A stretch of DNA of 64,000 nucleotides from Methylobacterium frigidaeris (lineage in GTDB: Bacteria; Pseudomonadota; Alphaproteobacteria; Rhizobiales; Beijerinckiaceae). A model generated the notes under the pieces. That model worked only from the letters and a program-made list of their open reading frames with translations. It had not been told where the DNA came from and did no database searches. The translations under genes were made by a program, and so were the position numbers. The stretch lies in assembly GCF_022179185.1 (NCBI RefSeq), contig NZ_BPQJ01000015.1:62001-126000 (forward strand). Reading direction: 5' to 3'. Of this stretch, positions 33,189 through 41,513 are shown piece after piece. Numbering within the stretch: position 1 is the first letter of the stretch; each line of letters starts with the position of its first letter.

Positions 33189-33767
33189 GTGACCGGGCGT
33201 GGCGCCGCGCTCTCCTCCTTCACCGTCCTTCTGGCCCTCCTCCTGGCTCTCCTCGCGGTCCTGGCCGCCGGGGCGGTGATGGTCGCCCGCGGCGAGGAGC
33301 CCGGCGGCATCGAGGAGGTCTGGATCGCCCTGTTCGGCCCGCCCGATCTCGGCCCGATTGATTTCGCGGCCCTCCGGCGCGCCCCGTCCCGGAGCGACGC
33401 GCTCGCCTGCGCGGTCGATATCTGCCCCCTGGCCCAGACCGACACGGTGCCGCCGGACTTCGCCGTGGCAGGCGCCCGCCTGCGCGAGATCGTCCGGTCG
33501 GTCGCCGCGCGCCAGCCGCGCACGGCCCTGGTCTTCACCGACGCTTGGGGCGAGCAGGACCGCTACGTCGCCCGCACCGCCGTGCTGCGCTGCCCCGATA
33601 CCGTCACGGTCGAGATCGTCGGCCGCGGGGAGGGCCGATCGAGCCTCGCGCTCTACATCCGCAGCCAGACCGGCTGCCCCGTCCCGGCGACGAGCCGCCG
33701 GCGCCTGACCCGCTGGCTCGACGAGATCGCGGCGGCGGCCGGAACCGAAGCGAACAAGGGGCGATGA
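33189..33767 (+). CDS. DUF1499-like membrane-anchored protein
   Basis: The 192-residue protein starts at GTG 33189, three bases after the preceding stop. An N-terminal membrane helix (FTVLLALLLALLAVLAAGAV) anchors a domain with DICPLAQTDTV, QPRTALVFTDAWGEQDRYVA, and SSLALYIRSQTGCPVPATSR ending in a basic helix RRRLTRWLDEI. This order resembles DUF1499 proteins, whose function is not known. The link is by eye and moderate. It lies inside an operon and its stop overlaps the ATG of the amine oxidase gene (ATGA). Confidence 0.7.
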   Translation: MTGRGAALSSFTVLLALLLALLAVLAAGAVMVARGEEPGGIEEVWIALFGPPDLGPIDFAALRRAPSRSDALACAVDICPLAQTDTVPPDFAVAGARLREIVRSVAARQPRTALVFTDAWGEQDRYVARTAVLRCPDTVTVEIVGRGEGRSSLALYIRSQTGCPVPATSRRRLTRWLDEIAAAAGTEANKGR

Positions 33768-35080
33768 TCCGGATGCCGCGCGCCGCACACGAGCACTTGA
33801 GCCCTACCGGCGTCCCACCTCTGGCGCCGTTGCCCACCTATCCGGACGTCGTGGTGATCGGCGCCGGCGCCGCCGGGATCGGCGCGGCGCGGCGGCTCCT
33901 CGCCCGCGGCCTGTCGGTGGCGGTGCTGGAAGCCCGCCTCCGGCTCGGCGGCCGCACCGTCACCACGTCCCTGCGCGGGCATCCGGTCGATCTCGGGGCC
34001 CACTGGCTCCACGCCGGGCCGATCAACCCCCTGGTGGCGCTGGGACTCGCGCGCGGCGAGCCCCTGCGCCGGGCCGCTCAGGAGAATCATCTCTGGGTCG
34101 GGCGCCGGCCCGGCCGACCGGCGGAGGAGGCCGCTTTCGGCCGCGCCTGGGCCGTCGCAGACCGGGCGATGACCGACGGCGCGAGGCTGCACGGCGAGGA
34201 CCGTGCGGCCGCCAGCGCCCTGCCGCCCGGCCTCGGTCCCTGGGGCCAGCGGGTTGCCCTGGTGCACGGCCTCGTCTCGGGCCGGCCGCTCACCGAGGTC
34301 AGCCTGCACGACTTTCCGAGCATGGAATACGGCGACAACTTCTTCATCGCCGGCGGCTACGGCGCCTATCTCGCCCGCCTCGCCGCCGGGCTGCCGGTGG
34401 CGCTCGCCACCCCCGTCACCGCCCTCGACTGGGCGGGGCAGGGGGTGCGGCTCGATCTCGGGGCGCGCGGGACCTTGCGGGCCCGTGCCGCCCTCGTCAC
34501 CGCCCCGATGATGGTGATGCAGGAGCCGGCCCCGGCGCTCCGCTTCGCCCCCGACCTGCCCGGTCCGGTCCGCGCGGCGATCGACGGATTCCGCACCGGC
34601 ATCTACGAGCACGTGGTGCTGCACTGGCCGTCATCGCCGTTCCGCGGCCGCGACCGGCTGGCGAGCCTGATCGGCGGCCGCCTCCAGCCACCGGGCCTGC
34701 TGACGCGAGTCGACGGCACGCCGTTCCACTATTTCGAGCTCGACGTGCCCCTGGCCCGGCGCCTCGACGCCGCACGGGCCGGGGCCGACGGCGCGCGGCG
34801 GCTGGTGCGCGAGACCCTGGCCGAGCAGGTCGGCCGCGGGTGCTTGCGCGACCTCGCGGTGCCGGCGGTGACCGAGTGGCGCCACGATCCCTGGTCGCGC
34901 GGCTCCTGGGCGGTGGTGCCGCCGGGCCATACGGGTGCCCGCGACCTCCTCAAGGAGGCGGTGGGCGAGCGGATCTGGTTTGCCGGCGAGGCCCTGTCAC
35001 GGGAGCAATGGGGCACGGCGGGCGGCGCCTACGCGGAGGGCGAGCGGGCAGCGGACGCGATCGCGGCGGCGCTCCACTAA
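33764..35080 (+). CDS. FAD-dependent amine oxidase family protein
   Basis: The 438-residue product has the FAD motif VVVIGAGAAGIGAARRLLARG at about residues 29-49, then VAVLEARLRLGGRTVT (the GG-R-T doublet of amine oxidases), DLGAHWLHAGPINPL, and the C-terminal FAD site IWFAGEALSREQWGTAGGAYAEGERAA. This is the monoamine oxidase-like fold also used for polyamine and amino-acid oxidation or carotenoid-type reactions. No signal peptide is evident. ATG 33764 overlaps the previous stop by four bases. Its place in a glycan-like operon gives no clear substrate. Confidence 0.9.
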   Translation: MIRMPRAAHEHLSPTGVPPLAPLPTYPDVVVIGAGAAGIGAARRLLARGLSVAVLEARLRLGGRTVTTSLRGHPVDLGAHWLHAGPINPLVALGLARGEPLRRAAQENHLWVGRRPGRPAEEAAFGRAWAVADRAMTDGARLHGEDRAAASALPPGLGPWGQRVALVHGLVSGRPLTEVSLHDFPSMEYGDNFFIAGGYGAYLARLAAGLPVALATPVTALDWAGQGVRLDLGARGTLRARAALVTAPMMVMQEPAPALRFAPDLPGPVRAAIDGFRTGIYEHVVLHWPSSPFRGRDRLASLIGGRLQPPGLLTRVDGTPFHYFELDVPLARRLDAARAGADGARRLVRETLAEQVGRGCLRDLAVPAVTEWRHDPWSRGSWAVVPPGHTGARDLLKEAVGERIWFAGEALSREQWGTAGGAYAEGERAADAIAAALH

Positions 35081-35088
35081 AATCCACA

Positions 35089-35117
35089 TTGGGTTTGTTC
35101 ACCGCGATCCCTAGATT
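35089..35117 (+). promoter_or_regulatory. Possible sigma-70 promoter of a leaderless mRNA
   Basis: TTGGGT (35089-35094) and TAGATT (35112-35117) are 17 bases apart. The expected transcription start falls near 35124, which is the ATG of the next gene, and no ribosome-binding site precedes that ATG. Confidence 0.35.
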
Positions 35118-35123
35118 CCCCGC

Positions 35124-35594
35124 ATGCTCACACGTGTCTTCACCCTCCTGCTCCTCATCGGTGTGTCCTGCGCCGCCGAGGCCCAGCCCCTGACCCGCAA
35201 CGTGCTCAAGGGCACCTGCGAGACGCTCGTCGTCGCCGGGCGCGACGTCAGCCCGACCTGCGGCGAGAGCATTGTCAACACGGTCCAGGGTCGGCGCACC
35301 TCGTTCGACTTCACCTCCAGCGACGGCACCACCGTCAGCTTCAGCGGCACCGGCATGCCGCAGGACCGCCAGGAGGAGGTCGGAGTCGACGCGCTCCAGC
35401 CGGTCAGCGCCGTGATCCTGTCCGTGAAGGGCCCGGACGGCGGCATCACCCGCGACACCCTGATGACCGTCGGCTCCTGCCGCTTCCCGGCGTCTAGCCC
35501 CGGCCGCTCCACGGTCGCCTGCGCGGCCGACACCCAGCGCGGTCGCTTCGAGGGGACGTTCACGACCGCGAGCGAGGCAGCGCCGGGGAGGTAG
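35124..35594 (+). CDS. Small exported protein of unknown function
   Basis: The 156-residue product has a signal peptide (MLTRVFTLLLLIGVSCAAEA, cut before QPLT). The mature part is rich in Thr, Ser and Gly with beta-like segments (RTSFDFTSSDGTTVSFSGTG, PVSAVILSVKGPDGGITRD). It has four cysteines (GTCETL, PTCGES, GSCRF, VACAAD), probably two disulfides, and an exposed end. It should be periplasmic. There is no recognised domain. The lack of a Shine-Dalgarno sequence and a -10-like TAGATT just upstream suggest a leaderless message. Confidence 0.78.
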   Translation: MLTRVFTLLLLIGVSCAAEAQPLTRNVLKGTCETLVVAGRDVSPTCGESIVNTVQGRRTSFDFTSSDGTTVSFSGTGMPQDRQEEVGVDALQPVSAVILSVKGPDGGITRDTLMTVGSCRFPASSPGRSTVACAADTQRGRFEGTFTTASEAAPGR

Positions 35595-35693
35595 CCTGAA
35601 CTGTCAGTCCTTTGATTTTGCTTCGGTTTCCTGGGCAGTCCTGCTAGCCTCCACGCCGATAATCTCCACGACTCGAAGGGTGAGCGAACCGCG

Positions 35694-36074
35694 ATGGTCG
35701 ATGCACCGACGCCGGACAACACCCTTCTGCTCCGCCAGATGCAGGGGATCCGTCGTGACCTCCACGAGACGCACGAGCGCGAGGCGCGGCTGATCGAACT
35801 CGTCAACCGGCTGGCCCTGCGCATGGACGAGGGGTTCGGGCGCGTCCGCGAGGAATTCGGGCGGGTTCGCGAAAATTTCGGCCGCGTGCGCGAGGATATC
35901 GGCGGCGTCCGCGGGGAGGTCGCCACCCTCCGGGAAGACGTCGAATCTCTGCAGCGCGATGTCGACGGGCTCCGCGGAGATCTCGTCCTCATGGAGAACC
36001 GGGCGCTCACCGCGATCTCCGAGACGCGACGCCTGCCCGAACGTGTCGACGGTCTCACCGACGACGGCGAGTGA
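35694..36074 (+). CDS. Short coiled-coil protein with heptad repeats
   Basis: The 126-residue product has an N-terminal helix and then near-exact seven-residue repeats: GFGRVREE, FGRVREN, FGRVRED, IGGVRGE, followed by ATLREDVESLQRDVDGLRGD. These heptads place hydrophobic residues on one face, so a parallel coiled coil of about 60 residues is expected. The repeats are encoded by imperfect 21-base DNA repeats, a likely site of slippage expansion. There is no signal peptide. Function is not assigned; it could be a structural or adaptor protein. Confidence 0.7.
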   Translation: MVDAPTPDNTLLLRQMQGIRRDLHETHEREARLIELVNRLALRMDEGFGRVREEFGRVRENFGRVREDIGGVRGEVATLREDVESLQRDVDGLRGDLVLMENRALTAISETRRLPERVDGLTDDGE

Positions 36075-36129
36075 ACAGGAGACGACTGGAAAGAAGCGGT
36101 TTCGGAGGCCAAGTCAGCGAAGGACGTCT

Positions 36130-36501
36130 GTCCGGATCGCCAGATCGGAAGTTTTTCATGATCGGTCGGATGATCAGCACCGTGAGCTGTCGTTCCGCTG
36201 CCGGCGCCAGGCAGGCACGATCACCGGACGATAATCCGGCGGCCCGCGTCGCACCGCGCAGCCCGCCTGCAGCAATGGCGTGTTGCCGTTCGAAGGGAAT
36301 GATGTCGCCGTGCAATGGATCGGGCATGGCGGCAACCATCTCCCGCGTGCCGCCCCGCTCGACGAGCTTTGCAACCACTTACGAACAATTTACGGCCCCC
36401 ATGATGGCCGTCCCGAGCGCAATCCGCACTCGCTCCTCTCCCGGTTCGTTGATGAGCAGGACGAGCAGAGCGGAGGCATCCAGGACGTAGCGCTCGGTCA
36501 A
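36130..36501 (-). pseudogene. Decayed PIN-domain toxin (VapC type)
   Basis: The reverse frame from TTG 36501 reads RYVLDASALLVLLINEPGEE, then GAVNCS followed by an in-frame TAA at 36379-36381, then VVAKLVERGGTREMV, LHGDIIPFERQHAIAAGGL, RATRAAGLSSGDRACLA-like segments. This is a complete PIN domain (LDAS first acid, GDRACL third acid) except that TAA replaces the catalytic Glu codon of the usual NxSEVVAKL. A second defect is a frame change near 36160-36180 at the C-terminus. VapC proteins are RNases that cut tRNA. TTG 36501 overlaps the stop of the upstream antitoxin frame by four bases. Confidence 0.8.
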
Positions 36502-36751
36502 TCCCCGTCGCCGCTGCTCTCGGCCCAGCAGTCCGCGATCAGCTCATCGGCGAAGCTGACGCCATCCGGCACGAGCTGCCGCATGATCCTGCGGGCATTG
36601 TTGATGGCGGAAGCCAGGGATTTGACGTGAAGCTCACCGTCGACGACCTCGACGATGACGGTATCGCCGATATTGATTCTGAGCTGTACCGGAACTCCGC
36701 CGGGATGGTGAGCATCTCGCCAGCCTCGATTTTGGCGGCCTGTGAGGTCAC
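36498..36751 (-). pseudogene. Frameshifted AbrB/MazE-type antitoxin gene
   Basis: From GTG 36751 the frame reads VTSQAAKIEAGEMLTIPAEFR, the AbrB swapped-hairpin start, and then breaks. The continuation QLRINIGDTVIVEVVDGEL plus HVKSLASAINNARRIMRQ and the usual toxin-binding tail lies in another frame ending at 36498. A one-base loss near 36688 explains the split. The antitoxin and the adjacent PIN toxin overlap by four bases, so they were a coupled toxin-antitoxin operon. Both are now damaged. Confidence 0.75.
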
Positions 36752-36790
36752 GACCCGCTTTCCATGCCTTGATCGATGCGTGATACCGCC

Positions 36791-36820
36791 GCACCTTCGA
36801 ACGGACGCGTTCGAAGGTGC
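36791..36820. promoter_or_regulatory. 12-bp inverted repeat upstream of the toxin-antitoxin remnant
   Basis: GCACCTTCGAAC and GTTCGAAGGTGC are separated by six bases. The repeat lies 40 bases before the antitoxin GTG, the place where an AbrB-type antitoxin would bind its own promoter. It also lies after the tex stop and could instead be a terminator, but no T-run is present. Confidence 0.45.
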
Positions 36821-36978
36821 CAGGCAAGCCCGAATGGGCGCCGGCGCTGACGCGTCGATGCGAAGGCATGAGAGTAGGCTCGCAATACGGATGGGACCCG
36901 AGGAGCGCGGAACCGCGATCGGCACCTCGCGAGGACTCGACCTGGGCAGGGTCCTGCCGGGGCACACCGCCCGTTGCG

Positions 36979-39294
36979 TCAGCGCCGCGACCCACGATCC
37001 AGCCCCGCCTTGCGCAGGGCATCCGCCAGCGCCCCGCCGCCCGCCGGCTCCTCGCGGCGCCCCTGCTGGCGCAGGGCGTCGCGGCGGGGCGCGTCGCGAT
37101 GCTGACCGCTCGATTGCCGGGCGCCGATCTCGTCGTCGAGGCGCATGGTGAGCGAGATGCGCTTGCGCGGCGCATCGACGTCCAGCACCTTCACCCGCAC
37201 CACGTCGCCGGGCTTCACCACCGCCCGCGGGTCCTTCACGAAGGTCTTGGACAGGGCCGAGATGTGGACGAGCCCGTCCTGATGCACGCCGATATCGACG
37301 AAGGCGCCGAAGGCGGCGACGTTGGTCACCACCCCCTCCAGCACCATGCCGGGCTTGAGGTCGCTGATGGTTTCGACGCCCTCCTGGAAGGTCGCGGTCC
37401 TGAAGGTCGGGCGCGGGTCGCGGCCGGGCTTCTCCAGCTCGGCGATGATGTCGGTGACGGTCGGCAACCCGAAGGACTCGTCGGTGAAGGTCCTGGGGTT
37501 CAGGCCTTTCAGCACCGTTCCGTTGCCGATCACCGCCTTGATGTCGCTCTTCGTCGCCTGGAGGATGCGGCGCACCACCGGATAGGCCTCCGGGTGCACG
37601 CCCGAGGCGTCGAGCGGGTCGTCGCCGTTCTGGATCCGCAGGAAGCCCGCCGACAACTCGAACGCCTTCGGTCCGAGCCCCGCGACCTTCTTCAGCCCCG
37701 TGCGGCTGCGGAACGGCCCGTTGGTGTCGCGATGCGCGACAATGTTCTGCGCCACCCGCTCGCTCAAGCCGGAGACCCGGGCCAGCAGCGGGCCGGAGGC
37801 GGTGTTGACGTCGACTCCGACGCCGTTCACGCAATCCTCCACCACCGCGTCGAGGGAGCGCGACAGCTTTGCCTCCGCCAGATCGTGCTGGTACTGGCCG
37901 ACGCCGATCGCCTTCGGCTCGATCTTCACCAGTTCTGCCAGCGGGTCCTGCAGGCGCCGGGCGATCGAGACCGCACCGCGCAACGACACGTCGAGCCCCG
38001 GCAGTTCCTGGCTCGCATAGGCCGAGGCCGAGTAGACCGAGGCGCCGGCCTCCGACACCATGACCTTGGTGAGCGTCAGCTCCGGTTGCTTGGCGATCAG
38101 CTCGGCGGCCAGCCGATCGGTCTCCCGGGAGGCGGTGCCGTTGCCGATGGCGACGAGCTCCACCCCATGCGCCCGGCAGAGCTTCGCCAGGGTCATCAGC
38201 GACCCGTTCCAGTCGCGCCGCGGCTCGTGCGGGTAGATCGTGTCGGTGGCCACGACCTTGCCGGTGGCGTCCACCACCGCGACCTTCACGCCGGTACGGT
38301 AGCCCGGATCGAGGCCGAGCGTCGGCCGGGCCCCGGCGGGCGCCGCGAGCAGCAGGTCGCGCAGGTTGCCGGCGAAGACCCGTACGGCCTCCGTCTCGGC
38401 GGCGTCCCATAGCCGGGCGCGCAGGTCGAGCTCGATCGAGAGCCGGAGCTTGGTGCGCCAGGCCCAGCGCACCGCCTCCATCAGCCAGCGGTCGCCGGGC
38501 CGGCCGCGGTCCTGGATCCCCACTGACAGCGCGATGCGGCCATCGTAGAGGCTCTGCGCATCGACGCCTTCCGGGGCCTCGTCGAGGCGCAGGTCCAGCA
38601 CCTCCTCCTTCTCGCCCCGGAACAGGGCCAGCACCCGGTGCGAGGGGAGGCGCGTCAGGGGCTCGGAGAAGTCGAAATAGTCGGAGAACTTGGCGCCGGC
38701 CTGCTCCTTGCCCACGCGCACCCGCGAGACGAGCTTGCCGCGGGCCCAGAACGCCTCGCGCAACTGCCCGACCAGCTCGGCATTCTCGGCGAAGCGCTCG
38801 ACCAGGATGGCCCGGGCGCCCTCCAGAGCCGCCTCCGGCGTCGCCACGCCCTTCCCCTCGTCGACGAACGGGGCGGCGGCATGCAGCGGCACCTGATCGG
38901 GACGGGTCAGCAGCGCCTCGGCGAGCGGACCGAGGCCCGCCTCGCGGGCGATCTGCGCCTTGGTGCGGCGCTTCGGCTTGAACGGCAGGTAGAGGTCCTC
39001 GAGCCGCGCCTTGGTGTCCGCGGCGAGGATCTGGCCCTTCAGCGCGTCGTCGAGCTTGCCCTGCGCGCCCACGCTCTCGAGGATCGCGGCACGGCGCGCC
39101 TCCAGCTCGCGCAGGTACCGCAGGCGCTCCTCGAGCGTGCGCAGCTGCGCGTCATCGAGGGTGCCGGTCGCCTCCTTGCGGTAGCGGGCGATGAACGGCA
39201 CCGTCGACCCGCCGTCCAGAAGCTCCACCGCCGCCTTGACCTGCCAGTCCTGCGCGCCGAGTTCGATGGCGATGCGCTGGGTGATGCTGGACAT
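36979..39294 (-). CDS. tex: Tex-family transcription accessory protein
   Basis: The 771-residue protein matches Tex. It has the N-terminal helical domain (TVPFIARYRKEATGTLDD, KARLEDLYLPFKPKRRTKA), the YqgF/RNase H-like domain (TLGLDPGYRTGVKVAVVDAT, then VAIGNGTASRETDRLAAEL), a helix-hairpin-helix part (ASGPLLARVSGLSERVAQNI, FRSRTGLKKVAGLG), and a C-terminal S1 RNA-binding domain (GMVLEGVVTNVAAFGAFVDI through LTMRLDDE). Tex binds nucleic acid and RNA polymerase and affects transcription fidelity and virulence-gene expression in other species. Length and order are normal. The final 50 residues are charged and low complexity. Monocistronic. Confidence 0.96.
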   Translation of the reverse strand: MSSITQRIAIELGAQDWQVKAAVELLDGGSTVPFIARYRKEATGTLDDAQLRTLEERLRYLRELEARRAAILESVGAQGKLDDALKGQILAADTKARLEDLYLPFKPKRRTKAQIAREAGLGPLAEALLTRPDQVPLHAAAPFVDEGKGVATPEAALEGARAILVERFAENAELVGQLREAFWARGKLVSRVRVGKEQAGAKFSDYFDFSEPLTRLPSHRVLALFRGEKEEVLDLRLDEAPEGVDAQSLYDGRIALSVGIQDRGRPGDRWLMEAVRWAWRTKLRLSIELDLRARLWDAAETEAVRVFAGNLRDLLLAAPAGARPTLGLDPGYRTGVKVAVVDATGKVVATDTIYPHEPRRDWNGSLMTLAKLCRAHGVELVAIGNGTASRETDRLAAELIAKQPELTLTKVMVSEAGASVYSASAYASQELPGLDVSLRGAVSIARRLQDPLAELVKIEPKAIGVGQYQHDLAEAKLSRSLDAVVEDCVNGVGVDVNTASGPLLARVSGLSERVAQNIVAHRDTNGPFRSRTGLKKVAGLGPKAFELSAGFLRIQNGDDPLDASGVHPEAYPVVRRILQATKSDIKAVIGNGTVLKGLNPRTFTDESFGLPTVTDIIAELEKPGRDPRPTFRTATFQEGVETISDLKPGMVLEGVVTNVAAFGAFVDIGVHQDGLVHISALSKTFVKDPRAVVKPGDVVRVKVLDVDAPRKRISLTMRLDDEIGARQSSGQHRDAPRRDALRQQGRREEPAGGGALADALRKAGLDRGSRR

Positions 39295-39377
39295 GACGAC
39301 TCCGCGATTCGGGGGCGACGGGGAGGCGTGTCCTTAGAGGGGTTGGGCGCGCGTTGGAAGGGTGGCTCCGCCCCCCG

Positions 39378-39806
39378 TCAGGCGTTCGGGGCGCCAGGCG
39401 CCTTCGCAGCCCGTCCGTCCGGGCGCCGCGACCAGGTCTCGCGCTCGGCACGTGGGAACAGGGCGCAGCACGCGACCTGGCTCAACGCGATGACGGGGAG
39501 GAGCAGGATGAAGCCGAGGACCACCTTGTCGACCCCTCCCGGCAGGCGCCAGAGCGCCGCGCCGTCCATGATCGCGAGGACCAGGCTCAGTTGCCCGCCC
39601 ATGAGCCAGCCGTAGCGCTGGCCGGCCGGCAAGCGCCGCTCGGCCCATGGCAGCGTCACCCCGAAGACCACGATGGACCAGGCCACCAGACCGGCCACCA
39701 GGGGGATCAGGGCAGGATCCAGCGTGCCGGTCAGCACGATGCGCATGACGTGGAAGAGCGCCGCACCGACGCCGCCCGCGACGAGGAGAAAGAGGAAACG
39801 GGGCAT
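39378..39806 (-). CDS. Small four-helix membrane protein of unknown function
   Basis: The 142-residue product has four hydrophobic segments: FLFLLVAGGVGAALFHVM, LIPLVAGLVAWSIVVFGV, LMGGQLSLVLAIMDGAAL and VVLGFILLLPVIALSQVACC. The loops are short, and the C-terminal cytosolic tail is basic (RPDGRAAKAPGAPNA). There is no recognised domain. It starts at ATG 39806 and follows its own spacer. Compact hydrophobic proteins of this kind are common single genes in Methylobacterium. Confidence 0.72.
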   Translation of the reverse strand: MPRFLFLLVAGGVGAALFHVMRIVLTGTLDPALIPLVAGLVAWSIVVFGVTLPWAERRLPAGQRYGWLMGGQLSLVLAIMDGAALWRLPGGVDKVVLGFILLLPVIALSQVACCALFPRAERETWSRRPDGRAAKAPGAPNA

Positions 39807-39987
39807 GCCGGGCTCCCGCGCGGGCTGATCGCCCTTGCCGTTGCGACAGTCACACCCAACCAGCCCTTAGGTCAAGCGAGGTGCGCGCGGCCGTAGCCAA
39901 GTATCCGGGGCCGTCGTCCGGAATCGAAGGCGGGTGGCCGTCGAGAATCGGCCACCCGCTGGACTTGGTGGAAGCGTCGAGCGCGTC

Positions 39988-40962
39988 TCAGCGCACTCCG
40001 CCCGCCGGCAGCACTCCGGTCGGGGCCGGGACGCGGCGCATCCGCTCGCGGTGGGCGGTGTAGAGGCCGCTGCCGCAGATCACCAGCACGCCGAGGCCCA
40101 TATAGGCGTCGGGCACCGTGCCGAAGAACAGGAAGCCGAGGAGGCCGGCCCAGATGATCTGGCTGTAGGAGAACGGCACCAGGGTCGAAGCCGGGGCGTG
40201 GCGATAGGCGATGGTGACGATCCAGTGCCCGGCGGTCGAGATGAAGCCGATGGCGGCGCCGATCGCGACCTGGGTCAGGTTCGGGGTCTCCCAGACGAAG
40301 GGCACGATCGCCGACAGGATCAGGAAGCCGACGATCGCCGACCAGGTCATGGTGGTCTGCGGTGCGTCGTAGCCGTTGATCTTGCGGGTCACGACCAGGG
40401 CGGCAGCCCAGAACAGGGCCGAGACGATCGGCAGGATGGCCGCGGCCTGGAACGCGCTGGTGCCCGGCCGCACGATGATCAGTACGCCGAGGAGGCCGAC
40501 GAGGGAGGCGATCCAGCGGCGGGCGCCGACCTTCTCGCCGAGCACCGGGATCGACAGGGCAGTGACGAAGATCGGCGACACGAAGGCGATCGCGGTGATC
40601 TCGGCCACCGGCAGGGTGCGCAGGCCAGCGAGGAAGAGGAGGGAGGATCCGACGAGGGCGATGCCGCGCACCACCTGCAGGCCCGGCCGCGCACTGCGGA
40701 ACGGTGAGGCGCCTCGCTTGAGCTGCGCGCGCACCAGGGCGGCGACCAGCATCACGGCGAGGAAGCCGACGTAGCGCAGCCACGCCACCTCGATTCCGGA
40801 GAGCTGCCCGGTGAGGTACTTGGCAGTGGCGTCGGAGCTCGACAGGAAGACGGTGGAGATCACCACCAGCACGATGCCGCGCAGCGGCTGGTCGCCGAGC
40901 AGGGCCGGCAGGGCCGGGCGGGCGGAGGGGGCGGCGGCGACGGGGAGTGTCAGGGTGGCCAC
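39988..40962 (-). CDS. EamA-family (DMT) transporter
   Basis: The 324-residue protein starts at GTG 40962 and has about ten membrane helices in two EamA halves. The first repeat has VFLSSSDATAKYLTGQLSG, then LFLAGLRTLPVAEITAIAFV and SPIFVTALSIPVLGEKVGAR. The second repeat has IVSALFWAAALVVTRKI and YSQIIWAGLLGFLFFGTVPD. These are DMT-exporter features of the RhaT/EamA group, which move small metabolites. The substrate is not predictable. It is on the same strand as tex and the small membrane protein but separated by over 180 bases. Confidence 0.92.
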   Translation of the reverse strand: MATLTLPVAAAPSARPALPALLGDQPLRGIVLVVISTVFLSSSDATAKYLTGQLSGIEVAWLRYVGFLAVMLVAALVRAQLKRGASPFRSARPGLQVVRGIALVGSSLLFLAGLRTLPVAEITAIAFVSPIFVTALSIPVLGEKVGARRWIASLVGLLGVLIIVRPGTSAFQAAAILPIVSALFWAAALVVTRKINGYDAPQTTMTWSAIVGFLILSAIVPFVWETPNLTQVAIGAAIGFISTAGHWIVTIAYRHAPASTLVPFSYSQIIWAGLLGFLFFGTVPDAYMGLGVLVICGSGLYTAHRERMRRVPAPTGVLPAGGVR

Positions 40963-41217
40963 GGGGCTAACGGCGGGTGCGGATGAGGGACCTCATCTGT
41001 AGCATCGCCCCGGCCAGCTCAGCCGTGCCGATTGCGCGCCACGGCCATGCTGCCTGATCAGCCCTAGTTAAGGCGCGCTTTACCGGATCGTGTCGGGCCG
41101 GCGGCGACTTGCGAGATCGCCGCCATCATCCCGCCGCAAGCGTTACGGGTGTAACCTGAAAGAACCATGAAGACTTTTCGTCTTCGCCGGAACCGGGTTT
41201 GGAATTGCGTGTTGTTT

Positions 41218-41249
41218 CGCCCGCGCAGGGTCAAGGCCCTGCGCGGGCG
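41218..41249. terminator. Hairpin downstream of ybdD
   Basis: CGCCCGCGCAGGG (41218-41230) and CCCTGCGCGGGCG (41237-41249) form a perfect 13-bp stem with a six-base loop. It sits 18 bases past the ybdD stop and probably ends the cstA-ybdD transcript, although the strand has no long T-run. The rest of the 304-base spacer 40963-41266 shows nothing else. Confidence 0.6.
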
Positions 41250-41266
41250 CAAGTGGCGGCAGCCTG

Positions 41267-41509
41267 TCAGCAGCAGCGGAAGCCGCCGCGGCCGCCGACG
41301 CCGAAGCGGGCGTTCTGACGCTCGCGGAAGAACTCCGTCGGGGTCATCGGCTCCTGGTCGGGGTGAGTCTTGCGGATATGGGCGACGTAGGTGTCGTAAT
41401 TGCCCTGGCCGACCATCAGCCGCGCGCCGTCGCAGACGCAGCGCGTCAGGGCCGCCCAGCGCTCCCGCAGGGCCTGACCGTTCACTTGCCCGTTCAGTTG
41501 GGCCTTCAT
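41267..41509 (-). CDS. ybdD: YbdD/YjiX-family small protein
   Basis: The 80-residue product begins at ATG 41509, four bases after the cstA stop, and matches the YbdD family: NYDTYVAHIRKTHPDQEPMT and EFFRERQNARFG. The C-terminal GGRGGFRCC is cysteine-containing, as in related small proteins. YbdD is always encoded next to cstA or btsT (YjiY) and is needed for function of the pyruvate transporter; the mode of action is not settled. The gap of four bases shows coupling with cstA. Confidence 0.93.
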   Translation of the reverse strand: MKAQLNGQVNGQALRERWAALTRCVCDGARLMVGQGNYDTYVAHIRKTHPDQEPMTPTEFFRERQNARFGVGGRGGFRCC

Positions 41510-41513
41510 CGGC

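Noticed and set aside
31257..33788. Long reverse frame opposite the GT-C-like gene
   Set aside because: Composition is Arg/Gly/Asp-rich with no domain; the forward frame has membrane helices and motifs.
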